Assembly (NCBI RefSeq): GCF_021130785.1 | Contig: NW_025776796.1 | Coordinates: forward strand, 620,001 to 684,000 | Origin: Homalodisca vitripennis | Taxonomy: Eukaryota > Arthropoda > Insecta > Hemiptera > Cicadellidae | Length of the DNA stretch: 64,000 nt | Direction of reading: 5' to 3' | Shown: in pieces, positions 11,640 to 22,039 of the stretch | Position numbering within the stretch: position 1 is the first letter of the stretch | How the letters are laid out: each line of letters opens with the position of its first letter | Made by a program: the position numbers and the translations under genes | The notes under the pieces: generated by a model | Database searches by the model: none | What the model was told of the DNA's origin: nothing | Seen by the model: the letters and a program-made list of their open reading frames with translations, nothing else

Positions 11640-13519
11640 TAAAACTGCGATGTAACTACGTATTTTGTGTGTCATAAGAGCAGAAGGAATAGTTTCTTTA
11701 CATGTCTACAAATAGTATAAAAAATTATAATATAAATAATAATAATAACTCACTGAACACGTCGGTCCTAGACCCCTCTCTGAGCCTCACATCGTGTTCC
11801 TTGTTGGGTGGTTCTCCGAGGTACTGCGATTAGAATGACTTTTGAATATGATACTGAGCAATTCGGAACATTGAAAAACCCCGAAATTTTCTTTCGATGT
11901 TTCCATGGATACAAGTAATTTAGATGTGTACTTAGATGTGTGCGACACATTAGCTGGATAGTTTTAATAAAAGTGTCCATATTCTATTATACGCAAGTGA
12001 CGTTCTTCAGTAATTATGGAACTAACTACATGAATTCTTTCTATTTATTTCTTTTCTAGTGTAGGGAGAGCGTTTTAAAAATATAAGCAAACAGCCTTAA
12101 ATTTAGTAAAATTTATTAAACCTTTCCTCCAAAAATGAAATTAATTATCAGCTAAAACTAGCTTAGATCCGGTTCGTAATAAAAGAACTAGAATGAAGTA
12201 AAAAATATCAAGCAATAGGTTAATCAGAAATATTTTGTTTTATTAAAAACATTTAAATCTGACCGTCAGCCAACATTATGAGAAGTCTAAACTTGCAAAC
12301 TTTCAGCCATGTATTTGTTACCGTTATTGTAAAACATTCTAGATAATCTATTTTTTGAAGGGTGACCTTCGAAACTTGTAATTCGTAAATTATTCTTTGA
12401 AAAATACACTAGTACTAGGTTACTTATTGTAGTACATACAATACTAGTACTTATTTATATGTTTTACTCTAACCTTTGTCATTGAAGATTCTCAGCGTGC
12501 TCTAGTCTGACATGCAATAAGGGTTTCCATCAGTTAATCAGTACTATACAGTCCCGTAACAACGAAGTGCACTAGTTATTGATTGGACACTTCTATCATG
12601 TTCCTTCTCATTTATTAACTCACTTTTATCCAAATAAGAGCTTTTAATCTGACAATTTAGAAAATGTTCTCTTGACCAAGTTTTATTTAACAAAAACGTC
12701 TTAGTATTGGATTTCGTATTTAAAAATTTGGAAAAACAATGTTTTATAACTACGTAGTACCTTGCATTTATTTATAAAAAAAGTCCTGTGAATATAAAAA
12801 TGTATCAATTTCCAAAGCTACATTTAATTTTTTGTCCTTTTGTTTCATACTTTTTTATTCAAATGAATATGTATTAAAATTACAGCTTTAAACATTTGTA
12901 GCTAAGACATCACTTACGGCTGTAGAGCTTGGATTGTATTTTAAAAACTTTATCGTTAAATTACTAGCTACTCCTTCATTTCTTGGAAACTGAGGAAAGA
13001 ACCTTGCAGAGTAATTAATAAACGGTTTTGTAACTTGGAAAGCTGATATGACATTACTCTGATGAGGATAAGAAAGGTTGTTGTCTGGAATGTCACTGTT
13101 AGCTAGGTTTTCACTCGCATACGAAACTATCTCAAAAATATGCTTTAATTATGAACATATTATTATATCTACTATTGCCTATTGTTTATGACATTATTAA
13201 GTAGAATGTAATATAAAAAAATGGTTTTGTTAATATCGCAACTAGTAGTAGTAACCTTAACATTCAATACGCTTTGTGAAGAAAATCATTGATAAAGGAA
13301 TTTCTCAATTTAATTTCCAAGAGAAAATGCCAAAATATCTGCGAGACACATTGTACACCTGTCTATATTCTGAAGAGTTGGTGATATTATGGTTTCACGG
13401 TGCAGTCCTAAGTCACCTTAAGTAGAACTTTACTATATTGCAAATTTTATTTAGGGGCTTGTGGTAATCCTCTTTCCTTAAAGATTCATCTGTGGACACT
13501 TGGATCTGTGTAGTCCGTA
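11640..13519 (+). repeat. Repeat unit 3, paralogue of 48780-51300
   Basis: Parallel to 48780-51300. Shared points: M2 at about 11760-11840 against 48886-48965 (TCTCTGAGCC, GTGTTCCTTGTT, GGTTCTCCGAG, CTGCGATTAGA); M3 with CCATGGAT and AGATGTGTACTT; and the CTAGTTATTGATTGG type segment at 12572. Further on are CAATGTTTTATAACTACG at 12738 and a segment near 13430-13515 (ACTATATT..., GGTCTGTGG-like). RT2 ends the parallel. An 8-bp inverted repeat AGTACTAG (12411-12418) / CTAGTACT (12444-12451) lies inside. Non-coding. Confidence 0.65.
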
Positions 13520-14451
13520 CTTAGTCGAGAAGTGGATGTTCGACAAGGTGTTGCACGAAGGACTACTCTTCAAGCTGTCATCGTCTCCATTGCCTGGCAG
13601 GATTTTCCGGCTGCCCCGCAGCTATCTCCACCTCCGGACCTTCTCCGTCAGCGTTGCCCGATCCACCTCCACGACCCGCCCAGTGACATCTGGTGTACCA
13701 CAGGGATCAGTCCTTAGCCCGATCCTGTACCTGTGGTACACAAACGACTTTCCGGTCGCTCCGAGAGTGCAGCTCTCCCTGTACGCGGACGATGCGCTCC
13801 TCATGGCCACTTCTGCCAACCTGAGGATGGCTGGGTTCTACATTCAGCGGCAGCTGCACCTACTGGAGCCCTGGTTGACCAAGTGGAGGATCAAGGTCAA
13901 CGTTGACAAATGTGAAGCCATAAAGTTCACAAGGACAAGGAGACAAGCGGACGGCTGTCACCTGTCACTCAACGGCGACGAAATACCGTGGAAGACTTCA
14001 GTCAAGTACCTGGGGGTACTCCTGGACTTCAAGCTGACCTTCACACCCCACGTCAAGAGGATCTGTGGCCAAGCGAGGAAGGGCTTCGGCAACATCGGCC
14101 CCCTGCTCAACTCCACGAAGCTACCGACCAGGACGAAGGTCCTGCTCTACACGACTCTGATACGACCAGTGCTCACATATGCGGCCCCAGCATGGTACCT
14201 ACCTCACCTGCAAGACCGCAAGGAGGCAGTTGCTCGCTGTCCAGAGCGTGTGTCTCCGGCGGGCCACTGGGTCGCCCTGGTTCGTGAGGAACACCGTAGT
14301 CAGGACTTCGTCCAACGTCCCTACCATCAGGAGCTTCGTAGAAGGCCTGACATCGAGTCTTGAGGAAGCTGCAGAGTCCTCACCGTGGGATCGCATCCGT
14401 GAGCTTCGCGCCCAGGAGGTCCCCCAACTGCGTCTTCCCATGGATGACTGA
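13520..14451 (+). pseudogene. Reverse transcriptase, Jockey clade, frameshifted fragment (RT2)
   Basis: Reads VEKWMFDKVLHEGLLFKL (the FDKV region of RT), SGVPQGSVLSPILY (13689-13731), LYADDALL with the catalytic YADD at about 13782-13793, and KWRIKVNVDKCEAIKF. These are followed by IPWKTSVKYLGVLLD and LLYTTLIRPVLTYAAPAWY. The order and the IPW-KYLGV spacing are typical of Jockey-type elements. The frame is lost near 14205. The expected continuation (TARRQLLAVQ, ATGSPWFVRN, ending LRLPMDD and stop 14449-14451) lies in the +1 frame, so one frameshift splits the gene. The ATG at 13500 lies in flanking DNA and is not a real start. Role when intact: reverse transcription of the element RNA at its target. 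As it stands it is inactive, because it is truncated and frameshifted. Confidence 0.9.
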
Positions 14452-14614
14452 TAACATCGACTACAACATCGACTGCACCACGACACTTTACCCCACTGAC
14501 AGATAGCGAAAGCTACTAGGGCTTTGACCCTCGAGATACAAGGCAAAAGTCTTACCGGCAGAGGCCTTGAAAGATGTGAGGGATCCACCCCCCCCCCAGT
14601 CACAGCGACTTGAC
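13520..14614 (+). mobile_element. RT2: 5'-truncated Jockey-like non-LTR retrotransposon
   Basis: The longest retrotransposon piece in the window: part of a reverse transcriptase (about 13520-14451), then a 3' untranslated region. That region has GGGCTTTGACCCTCGAG, GGCAGAGGCCTTGAAAGATG, a C-tract after GGATCCA, and CACAGCGACTTGAC at the end. RT3 and RT4 share this 3' region with only small differences. The 5' part of the element (ORF1, endonuclease, N-terminal RT) is missing. The left junction is approximate. No target-site duplication was found, and the left and right flanks belong to different parts of the repeat unit, so rearrangement after insertion is likely. Confidence 0.88.
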
Positions 14615-14653
14615 TGCTGTAACTGCTGATGATTTTCCATAGGATTGAAACCG

Positions 14654-14686
14654 ATTCTCCCTGCACGCTTTGGGCACAGAGAGGAT
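14654..14686 (+). other. M1' stem-loop, type b
   Basis: Left arm ATTCTCCCTGCAC, right arm GCACAGAGAGGAT (14674-14686). The loop-proximal pairs are decayed, the outer ten positions largely pair. It starts 40 bp after the end of RT2. Confidence 0.55.
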
Positions 14687-15300
14687 TAAAACAACCCAAA
14701 ACACAAGTTTAGTAGCTTTTAAATAATGAAAAATGTTTGTGAACAGTAAAAATCTTTGCAAGATAAAGGGAAATCCGACGAAATAACAGATATAAAAAAT
14801 TTTTTTTCTTTGGAATCAGGTCTTCGTTTCATATAAACTGATTTAGTGTTTTGTGTTGTGTTTAATACTCACTAAACTTAAATGTAAACTGCTTTGGATA
14901 TCAAGAGTCATTATTAGGAGAAATTGTGAATACTCAATAATAGAAGTAACAGCCTTGTAAGTCCTGGTCCTCGTCCAGCTACTGACCATCACATAGTACT
15001 ACATGTAGTGATTATCTGACTTTGGAAATGCTAAAACATACTCGCAATAGTATTTAATGTTCAAACATATTAAAATATCAGAAGTTCTTTTTCTATGGAT
15101 ATTAAATAATGATTTTTTGGAAGCGGTTTCATATATTTCATATGCGTTTATCATTATTTTATATTTTGTTGCCTTTTTATGTCAAGGATACTACTAATAA
15201 GAAATAAATCTCTACTTATCTAATCACTTATACACATACATTCTATAGACAAAACTATATACGTCACAATTTAATTATTATGAAATATTTTAATAATGAT
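14654..15300 (+). repeat. Repeat unit 4 (type b)
   Basis: Stem-loop, then AACACAAGTTTAGTAGC (compare 19290), M2 at about 14955-15030 (TAAGTCCTGGTCCTCGTCC, ACCATCACAT), M3 at about 15090 (TTTCTATGGATATTAAATAA), and M4 at about 15170-15260 (ATGTCAAGGATACTACTAAT, ACACATACATTCTATAGAC). Non-coding. Confidence 0.65.
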
Positions 15301-15679
15301 ATTTTGGAATGGTTACTTTTTAAAAATCCCCCCTGGGCAATGCCTTTAGGGGGAAAGATTACTTATTTAAACTGAAAACAAACAAAGTATACGCTTTGTT
15401 ACCAACAGTTATACAATAACTCAAAATGCGGTTGTTTCATTTTAAAATAAAACATTGCAAACCATTTTAAATCAAATGTTAAAGAATAGTTGATTATGTT
15501 GTACATGATCGAATATTATCTTTAAGGTACGGTTTTCGATATAACATTTTACGTATTTCTAATTAATTTTTATAAGATGAGAATACCTCTTCTAACCTAT
15601 ATTGCACTTAACTGGATGCCTTTGATGTCGAAACTTTGCAGGGGTTTTTTTAGCTTTTTCGTTTTTCGTCGCCACTTAT
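15301..15679. other. A+T-rich DNA without identified genes
   Basis: Contains a short CCCCCCTGGGCAATGCC / GGGGGAAAG patch near 15328-15356. No gene or known element is seen. Confidence 0.45.
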
Positions 15680-15800
15680 TTTTGGGTCCCTTCAGACGAA
15701 CATGACTTCAGATTTCAGGAGTCAAGTCTGCAACAGCGTGAGACTTCAAACGCTACACGTATGCGGAAGGAGAACTGAAGATAAACTCATCATTCACATG
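15680..15800 (+). repeat. F repeat, copy 2
   Basis: CCCTTCAGACGAACATGACT, then a CAGGAGTCAAGTC segment, AAACGCTACACG and GAACTGAAGATAAACTCATC, in the same order and strand as 6745-6870 and 60295-60410. The hairpin of copy 1 is partly decayed here. Confidence 0.55.
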
Positions 15801-17639
15801 TAAAATTATACCTACATTGTTGTATATTTTTAGATTATTCAAAGCTGTAATTATGATATTTAAGTATAGTTGTAATAATAATCCTAAGTTAATAGTATTT
15901 AAATCTAAGAAAGCTACATTCTTTGTATCTACGTATAAAAAGATATAATATTCTATTACGATGTTCCTACCAATCAAGAAATGTTTCAAATTTTCTCTAT
16001 TAATAATATCTTCAGAACTAGTATGTTAAAACATGCTAATAAAAAAATGTAACATAAACATATATAGGTTGGTTAGGATGGTTTAATATACTAATTCTGA
16101 GGATGCAAATGATATAAAAAAACATATATAAAAAACATATATCCTCCCAAAAATCGATTGGTACGGAAGTTGCCAAAAACACTTGTAATTGAAATTAATT
16201 ATTTAAACCATTACCATTTGCACTACCTTTATTTAGAATATATAAGAGCTTTTTATAATTTTATTACCACAGTTTATTCTGTATAATATAGCCAGAAATA
16301 TTTAAACAGTTTGTTACGTTTTAATTATAAGTCACTTTTATTTTTGCTGCTCGTTCAGTAAAACATATTTGTAAGCATTATACTTTAAAATAAAAATATA
16401 TTTATACTCATACTGAGTACCTCAAATTACCTTTTTAAGTAATTAACATAAAGAAATTCGGAGGGTGCAAGAAGAGCTACCCTATCCTTCCAAATAGTCC
16501 ACGTTTTCGGTCATTTTATGTATCTTGAAAATCACAATCATAGCCACAAAATGAGATTTCCTAACTGAGAGTTTCCCAAGTAAATCACAGAACTGTCAAT
16601 TCATATTCAGCTTATCAGTGAACAATACTTAATAAACATCAAATATACAACAATAGTTTACTACGTCATACAGTACAACACAGTTGTAGTCTTTAACTAA
16701 TGTTGAGTCTTCTGAAAAATATTATTTCATTTTTCACTCTTTCGGATTGCAGCTTTAGTGTCAATGTACAGCTCAAAAGAGGAAACCAGGAGTATATGTG
16801 GGATTTACGTGATGCACGAATAGCATCGTACTAAATGTGTATTATCAGATTATTTAAACTCAAAATATTTATTAAATTTGTAAGAGCGTATTATTAACTT
16901 GTAATTCTCAGTAGTTTTATTTCCAACCAATTTTAAGTTTGTTCCTAAAAGGAAACATATGTATTATATTGTACGGTCAGACCGACTTTTTAAAATATTT
17001 TTTTTGTTTTCATGATAAATAGTAGATCATTGCTAACTATATAAAGCTAATATTTCAGTGGTCTAATGCATACAAACCTTTTGGGTGGTTTTGTATTTCG
17101 ATATCTAGTGTATAAAAAAAGTTGCTAAAATATTCCTAAGCAATAAATGACTAACAATTGCTGCATGTTTTTCACGAGAAAACCCATCATCTCTCTCCGC
17201 TTCATTACTCACTCAGTCAGACATAACACTGAGTAATGTTTCACAATTCATCCCAATTATCCCACTCAGTTTACTCGCCGACTCAAGTAATTACGTAAAA
17301 TATTTCCCGAAGATTAGAGCAATGAGTAATTTAAATTGTAACATTTTACCTTTACTCAATAATAATTTTTATTTGTTATGTACTCGAAGAGCATTTTCAA
17401 ATATTAGGACGTGTTAATGTACTTTGGTGTATCGATTGTAATCACAAACAAAAATAGTAGAAATAACACAACCTAAAATTATTTAAATATGTTTACTAAT
17501 ATTCTCGTTAACGATTAATTATACTTTGGCATGAAACAGAGTTATGTTATTTTACATACTTTAAATGAAATTTAAAGTATAAAATGAATATAATAAGTTG
17601 TTTCTATAACTGTATTACTTAAATTACTAATTTTTAATC
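15801..17639. other. A+T-rich DNA without identified genes
   Basis: Chance frames only, for example 78 codons on the minus strand at 15753-15989. Near 17203-17238 is an inverted repeat CATTACTCA / TGAGTAATG around a further ACTCAGT...ACTGAGT pair. Confidence 0.5.
17203..17238. other. Inverted repeat, 9-bp arms
   Basis: CATTACTCA (17203-17211) and TGAGTAATG (17230-17238) are exact reverse complements with 18 bases between. Function unknown. Confidence 0.7.
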
Positions 17640-19023
17640 TCTTGTAAATTGGAAGAGAGCTCTATTGGTAATTTAAGTACCTAATTGGATAAATTAAATA
17701 TGATATACTACATCTCTCTAAAAATCTAGAGTATATTTGTATTTTATTATTGAGTTTAAAGTAGTTAACGGGATAAATTTTTATATTTCAATCATAATTA
17801 AGTTAGCATTCACTAATTTAAACATATTCTAAATATGTACCCTAATATAAAATGCTTGAAAGTCTCTTTAGAGATTTAAAAGTAAATAATTCTCTTAGTA
17901 ATCTTTATACTTTTTAAATATATGTATAAATGGATCTTAAAAGAAAAATTGTAATTTAAATGTAGTAAATTGAAAACTGATTCTTTTTGTACGCTTAGAG
18001 TACTGAAAGAATTAAAAATCCTAAATCTCACGTTCTTATTATTTTTTGAAAAAAGTTATACATATATAATTGACTGTTCACGAAACAAGTAATAAACGTA
18101 TTGTAAAATTCCTTAAAAACTAAAGAATCCCTTTCAATTTATAACATTTTATTATTACACTGGTACACTTTTAACGTTTTTGCTGTGATTAATAATCGCA
18201 AAAACTAGGATATAAATTGCTTTTGGTAAGACGAATACTGAGAGCATAAACTTTGATTTATAAATAATTAAAGTAACTCATCTCTAAGTCCGTGTGCTGA
18301 TCCTGGTCTTTGCAATCGAACTCTTGGTGTAGATTTTCCACGTCCTGCGTGTTGAGCAACTTTGAACATAAAGCTGAACTATGAAATGTCCTGGCCCTTG
18401 TCAAGCTTTATCATCGCATATTGTTCTTGATCATGCTTTCCCAACACAATATAGTAAGAAATCATCGAATTTTGTAAACAGAACTTCTTAACTAATAAAA
18501 AACATTTAAATACCTTTTCTTTTGAGATTTCCATGGATTTAAAAAATATATAGACAGCTGTGTATGTTTAAATTATGAATTTTTATTTTAGTGTTTACCT
18601 TCATTTGCTTGTTTACGTTACGATTAGTAACATAAAATTAAGTCGATTGTTGTTATCTGATTATTCATACACATACATCCAAAATACAAAAATAATACGA
18701 TTATTTTTACTATCCTAGAGTATGGTTGATGTGATAAATTATTATCGCTTGGATATAATATCAACAGACACTATTCGATGACATTTTATTGTTAATTAGT
18801 ATATCTGTAACTAAAATACCTCGTAGATTTGATTAAATTGTTCGCTTTGTTGTATATAATTTAAGTAGTCTACAGTGCAGTGCTCTTAAACTGCAATTGT
18901 ATAGTTATTTGGTAAACAAGTTACCATGTTATTAAAAAACCCATAAATAATTACAAAAATCGGTGAAAGGTTGAAGAATAAATATAATTTCATATAATTT
19001 TTAAATAGTCTGTGGTGATTTGC
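17640..19023 (+). repeat. Repeat unit 5 (type a)
   Basis: M5 at about 17650 (GGAAGAGAGCTCTATTGG), pre-M1 (TGAAAGTCTCTTTAGAGA at 17859), stem-loop at 17980, and M2 at about 18271-18350 (TCTAAGTCCGTGTGC, GATCCTGGTCTTTGC, TGGTGTAGATTTTCCACG). M3 is at about 18525 and M4 at about 18595-18830 (CATTTGCTTGTTTACG, ACACATACATCC). GTCTGTGGTGATTT at about 19008 is the counterpart of 2548-2562. RT3 replaces what should follow. Confidence 0.7.
17980..18012 (+). other. M1 stem-loop, type a
   Basis: Left arm ATTCTTTTTGTAC, loop GCTTAGA, right arm GTACTGAAAGAAT (18000-18012). Twelve of 13 positions pair. The usual outer T-G wobble is a full T-A pair in this copy. Confidence 0.7.
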
Positions 19024-19202
19024 CTTCAGTTGATGACATCGACTACAACTTCGACTGCACCACGACACTTCACCCCACTGACAGGTAGCGAAAGCCTCTA
19101 GGGCTTTGACCCTCGAGACACAAGGCAAAGCCTAACCGGCAGAGGTCTTAAAAGATGTGGGGGATCCACCCCCCACAGTCACAGCGACTTGACTTGACTT
19201 GA
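19024..19202 (+). mobile_element. RT3: 3' end of Jockey-like retrotransposon
   Basis: Only the 3' untranslated region is left. It begins at TTGATGACATCGACTACAAC, at or just after the RT stop codon of RT2 and RT4. It then shows GGGCTTTGACCCTCGAGAC, GGCAGAGGTCTTAAAAG, GGATCCACCCCCC and CACAGCGACTTGACTTGACTTGA, a tail of CTTGA units. There is no coding sequence. The left flank is post-M4 repeat DNA (compare 2510-2560) and the right flank is a type b stem-loop region. No clear target-site duplication. Confidence 0.88.
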
Positions 19203-19229
19203 TCTATTGGTATCCATTCAATAAGAAAT

Positions 19230-19930
19230 ATTGTAAACTGATTCTCCCTGTACTCTTTGGGTACTAAGAGGATTATACATAGCACCAAACACGAATTAGT
19301 AGCTTTTACACAAATCTTAAAAATACAGTGTATTAACTATATTTAATTTGTACTTCTGTTAGCGCTACGTATGACCTATTGTGGCGTTTTGTGCTGTAAA
19401 TAATCGCTAAAACTAGGATGTAAACTACTTTGTATAACGAGAAATAGCAAGTAAAAACTATGATTAAAATTGAATTAAAGTAACTTATCCTTGTAAGTCC
19501 TGGTCCTTGTCCTGCTTCTGGCCAATCATCTTGTTCCTGGTGCTACTTCCACGACTAGCTGTGAGTTGAAGGAAATTTGAAAAATGCAGCGACATAAAAC
19601 TGTAGACGTATTTTAAAACATTAAATTATAAATGTTATTTTGTTTTTATGGATATAAAATAATATTTTACTAAACTGCTGCTTACGTTTTAGCTGTCCCT
19701 TATATTGCTGACGTCACGACTACTAATAACGCTAAACTTTTGTTGTATGATTACCCCAACACATAAATTTTAGAGGCACAAACGGGTAAATAAAACTTAA
19801 CTATAAAGATTCTTAAAAGTTTTTTTTTCCCGTCTCTGATAAATGTGTTACATTATTAGTGTTTGGATGCAACATCCAGGGAAAATGTATGGCATGACAT
19901 CTTTTACTATTTCTAATTATTCTACAATAC
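19230..19930 (+). repeat. Repeat unit 6 (type b)
   Basis: Stem-loop at 19241, AATTAGTAGCTTTTA (compare 14710), M2 at about 19475-19560 (TAAGTCCTGGTCCTTGTCC, CTTGTTCCTGGTGC, AGCTGTGAGTT), M3 at about 19640 (TTTTATGGATATAAAATAA), and M4 at about 19680-19900 (GTCACGACTACTAATAAC, ACATAAATTTTAGAGGC). M2 lies 1.20 kb after the M2 of unit 5. The same spacing is seen at 27478 and 28680. Confidence 0.65.
19241..19273 (+). other. M1' stem-loop, type b
   Basis: Left arm ATTCTCCCTGTAC, right arm GTACTAAGAGGAT (19261-19273). Ten of 13 positions pair. It starts 39 bp after the RT3 tail. Confidence 0.6.
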
Positions 19931-20595
19931 ACGACACGACATGACATTTGGAAACTTCATTTTCGAATTTAACCAAAAGGATAAAACTGAACACAAACAT
20001 TGAAAACATCATTTCCAAATTTAACCAATCACCAAATCCCTCTATGAGGCCTGGGGCGAGTTGTAATAGTATACAATCAAATGTACACAAACCGGGTTGA
20101 GTTTCTTTTTAAGTGAAGATATCTTTAAATTTGAAATATTTTTAATTCCACATTCTCAGGAATACATAATTATCCCAATTAGGTTCTGTAAAATAATATT
20201 ACATTTAAAAAAATAAACAAATTTATTATTTATTATTTTCGTAATGGTAAAAAAGATAGCGACACATAAAAAGATTGTTGATCTTAACACGGTTAAGCTT
20301 TTAAAACCTAACAAATAATAATTTCCACCTCTGGTATAGATAATAAAGTTCTTAACTTAAAATATAAATCTCCCAAATTATATTAAAATATTTCTATGTT
20401 TCCATGAAGTCATTGGTAGACATTTAATTTTGTTCCTGCAACCTGTTAGGCCGAAAGAAGCTCTAAACGTTTCGACTAGAAGTTTAGCTTTAACCTCTTT
20501 ATGAGAGACTTATTAATACATGCTGTTTGATAAGTAATTTAGTAGCATTTTACGTAGTAATCAGACATTAAGTAATTCTTAACATAAATAATAAT

Positions 20596-20599
<4 letters not shown>
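19931..20599. other. A+T-rich DNA without identified genes
   Basis: Contains a local near-repeat around 19957-20035 (GGAAACTTCATTTTCGAATTTAACC and CATCATTTCCAAATTTAACC types) and nothing else recognised. Confidence 0.45.
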
Positions 20600-20663
<64 letters not shown>

Positions 20664-20682
20664 CACACGATTAATACTACTA

Positions 20683-20715
<33 letters not shown>
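20600..20715. repeat. Two (TA)n microsatellites
   Basis: TA alternation at 20600-20661 and again at 20681-20715, separated by a 19-base TAACACACGATTAATACTA-type spacer. Confidence 0.93.
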
Positions 20716-20720
<5 letters not shown>

Positions 20721-20994
20721 ATTTCAGTTACGATTACAATTTTTAAATAAACTAATTATTTTCTGATTTACTCTTAACTAATAGGAACAAATTTACTCTC
20801 AGTTACGTTTTATATTTATTTAAAAAAAGGAGTTTTTTTAAAGATAAATAATTGTATTAAAACTGTACTTTTTCCGAATCTAAATGTTTAATAACTACAA
20901 GATGTGTTACAAAATGAAAAAATAATTGTTTGTACTATGACAGGAAACAAAAAAAAAATACAAAAATTTAATTCTGAATGTCTGTGAAGGTTAA

Positions 20995-22030
20995 ATTCAG
21001 AGCTCTGGTGATGGTTTCAGAAACTAATTGGTTAAATCAACAATTACAGACCATATTTCTACTTAAATTTGTATAATATAGTTATTATTTTATTGAGTGT
21101 AATCAATTAAATGTTATTAAAATATTAATTTTATTCCCAAGTCAACTAGCATTCGCTTATTTAAATCATGTTCAATATTGTACCGTTATTAAATGCCCGA
21201 GTGATATCTCTAAGACATACTTAAGTAAATAATTCTCCAAGTAATCTTTACACTATTTATCAGATATGTATGAACGGATATTATATAGCTTTGTGTATGT
21301 GTCGATATTGATTGTAAACTGATTCTTTCTGTAGACTTAGAGTACTGAAAGGATTTAAAAACACAAATCTCAAGTTTTTCTAGCTCACAAAATATACGAA
21401 ATGTATTTGTTGATCATGCTAATCTTCCTCATTGTATAAACCCTGTTAATTGCGAACGCGTTATAACTAAATAGAAACTGTTTCACTATCCACTGTCCAT
21501 TTAAACTGCAAATATGTAATTCCTTAGAGGAAGAAAAATACTATTTTTATAACTTATGAGAATTATTTGAAAACTTGTCAAATTAAAGATTAAACGTACC
21601 TAATTACCTTTTATTGCTTTTTCAAATATTTTATTTTGATTTGTTTGCAATTATTGCATCCCGTTTACGACTAATAAAATGAAAGCTATAACTATTTTAT
21701 AACCATTTCGCAATGTCAAACCACTACCCTAACACTAATAGGGTAGTCACACTAGATTAATTAATTTTCCTACTTTATTGCATAGTTGACTTTGATTACT
21801 CTCTTGTAGTTTAAGGAATTTTAATTTTAATTTTACTGCGCAAGTTACGTCAACAAACTATGTTTCATATTCAAATATAGAAGGTATTTTTCTCAGTATC
21901 ACTATAAAAATATTAGAGAAGTGAAAAAATAAGCTGTTATATACTTGATTTTGTGCTTAAAGAGGCCTCTGACCATATCTGCACAAGACTTAAAGTCTTT
22001 CAGCAAATTCATTCTCTCTTTTTATTTAGA
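20995..22030 (+). repeat. Repeat unit 7 (type a, M2 to M4 deleted)
   Basis: M5 at about 20999 (AGAGCTCTGGTGATGG, ACAGACCATATTTCT), pre-M1 at about 21180-21260, and stem-loop at 21322. Then the order jumps to ACGACTAATAAAATGAAAG at about 21667, M6 at about 21715-21790 (CTAACACTAATAGGGTAG, TTGCATAGTTGAC) and M7 at about 21970-22030 (CATATCTGCACAAGACTTAA). The M2-M3-M4 segment is missing. Unit 8 follows directly. Confidence 0.65.
21322..21354 (+). other. M1 stem-loop, type a
   Basis: Left arm ATTCTTTCTGTAG, right arm GTACTGAAAGGAT (21342-21354). Eleven of 13 positions pair. The loop-closing C has changed to G. Confidence 0.6.
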
Positions 22031-22039
22031 AACCACTTT

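Noticed and set aside
14199..14699. 166-codon minus-strand frame over RT2
   Set aside because: A shadow of the G+C-rich RT coding strand; similar shadows occur over RT1 and RT4.
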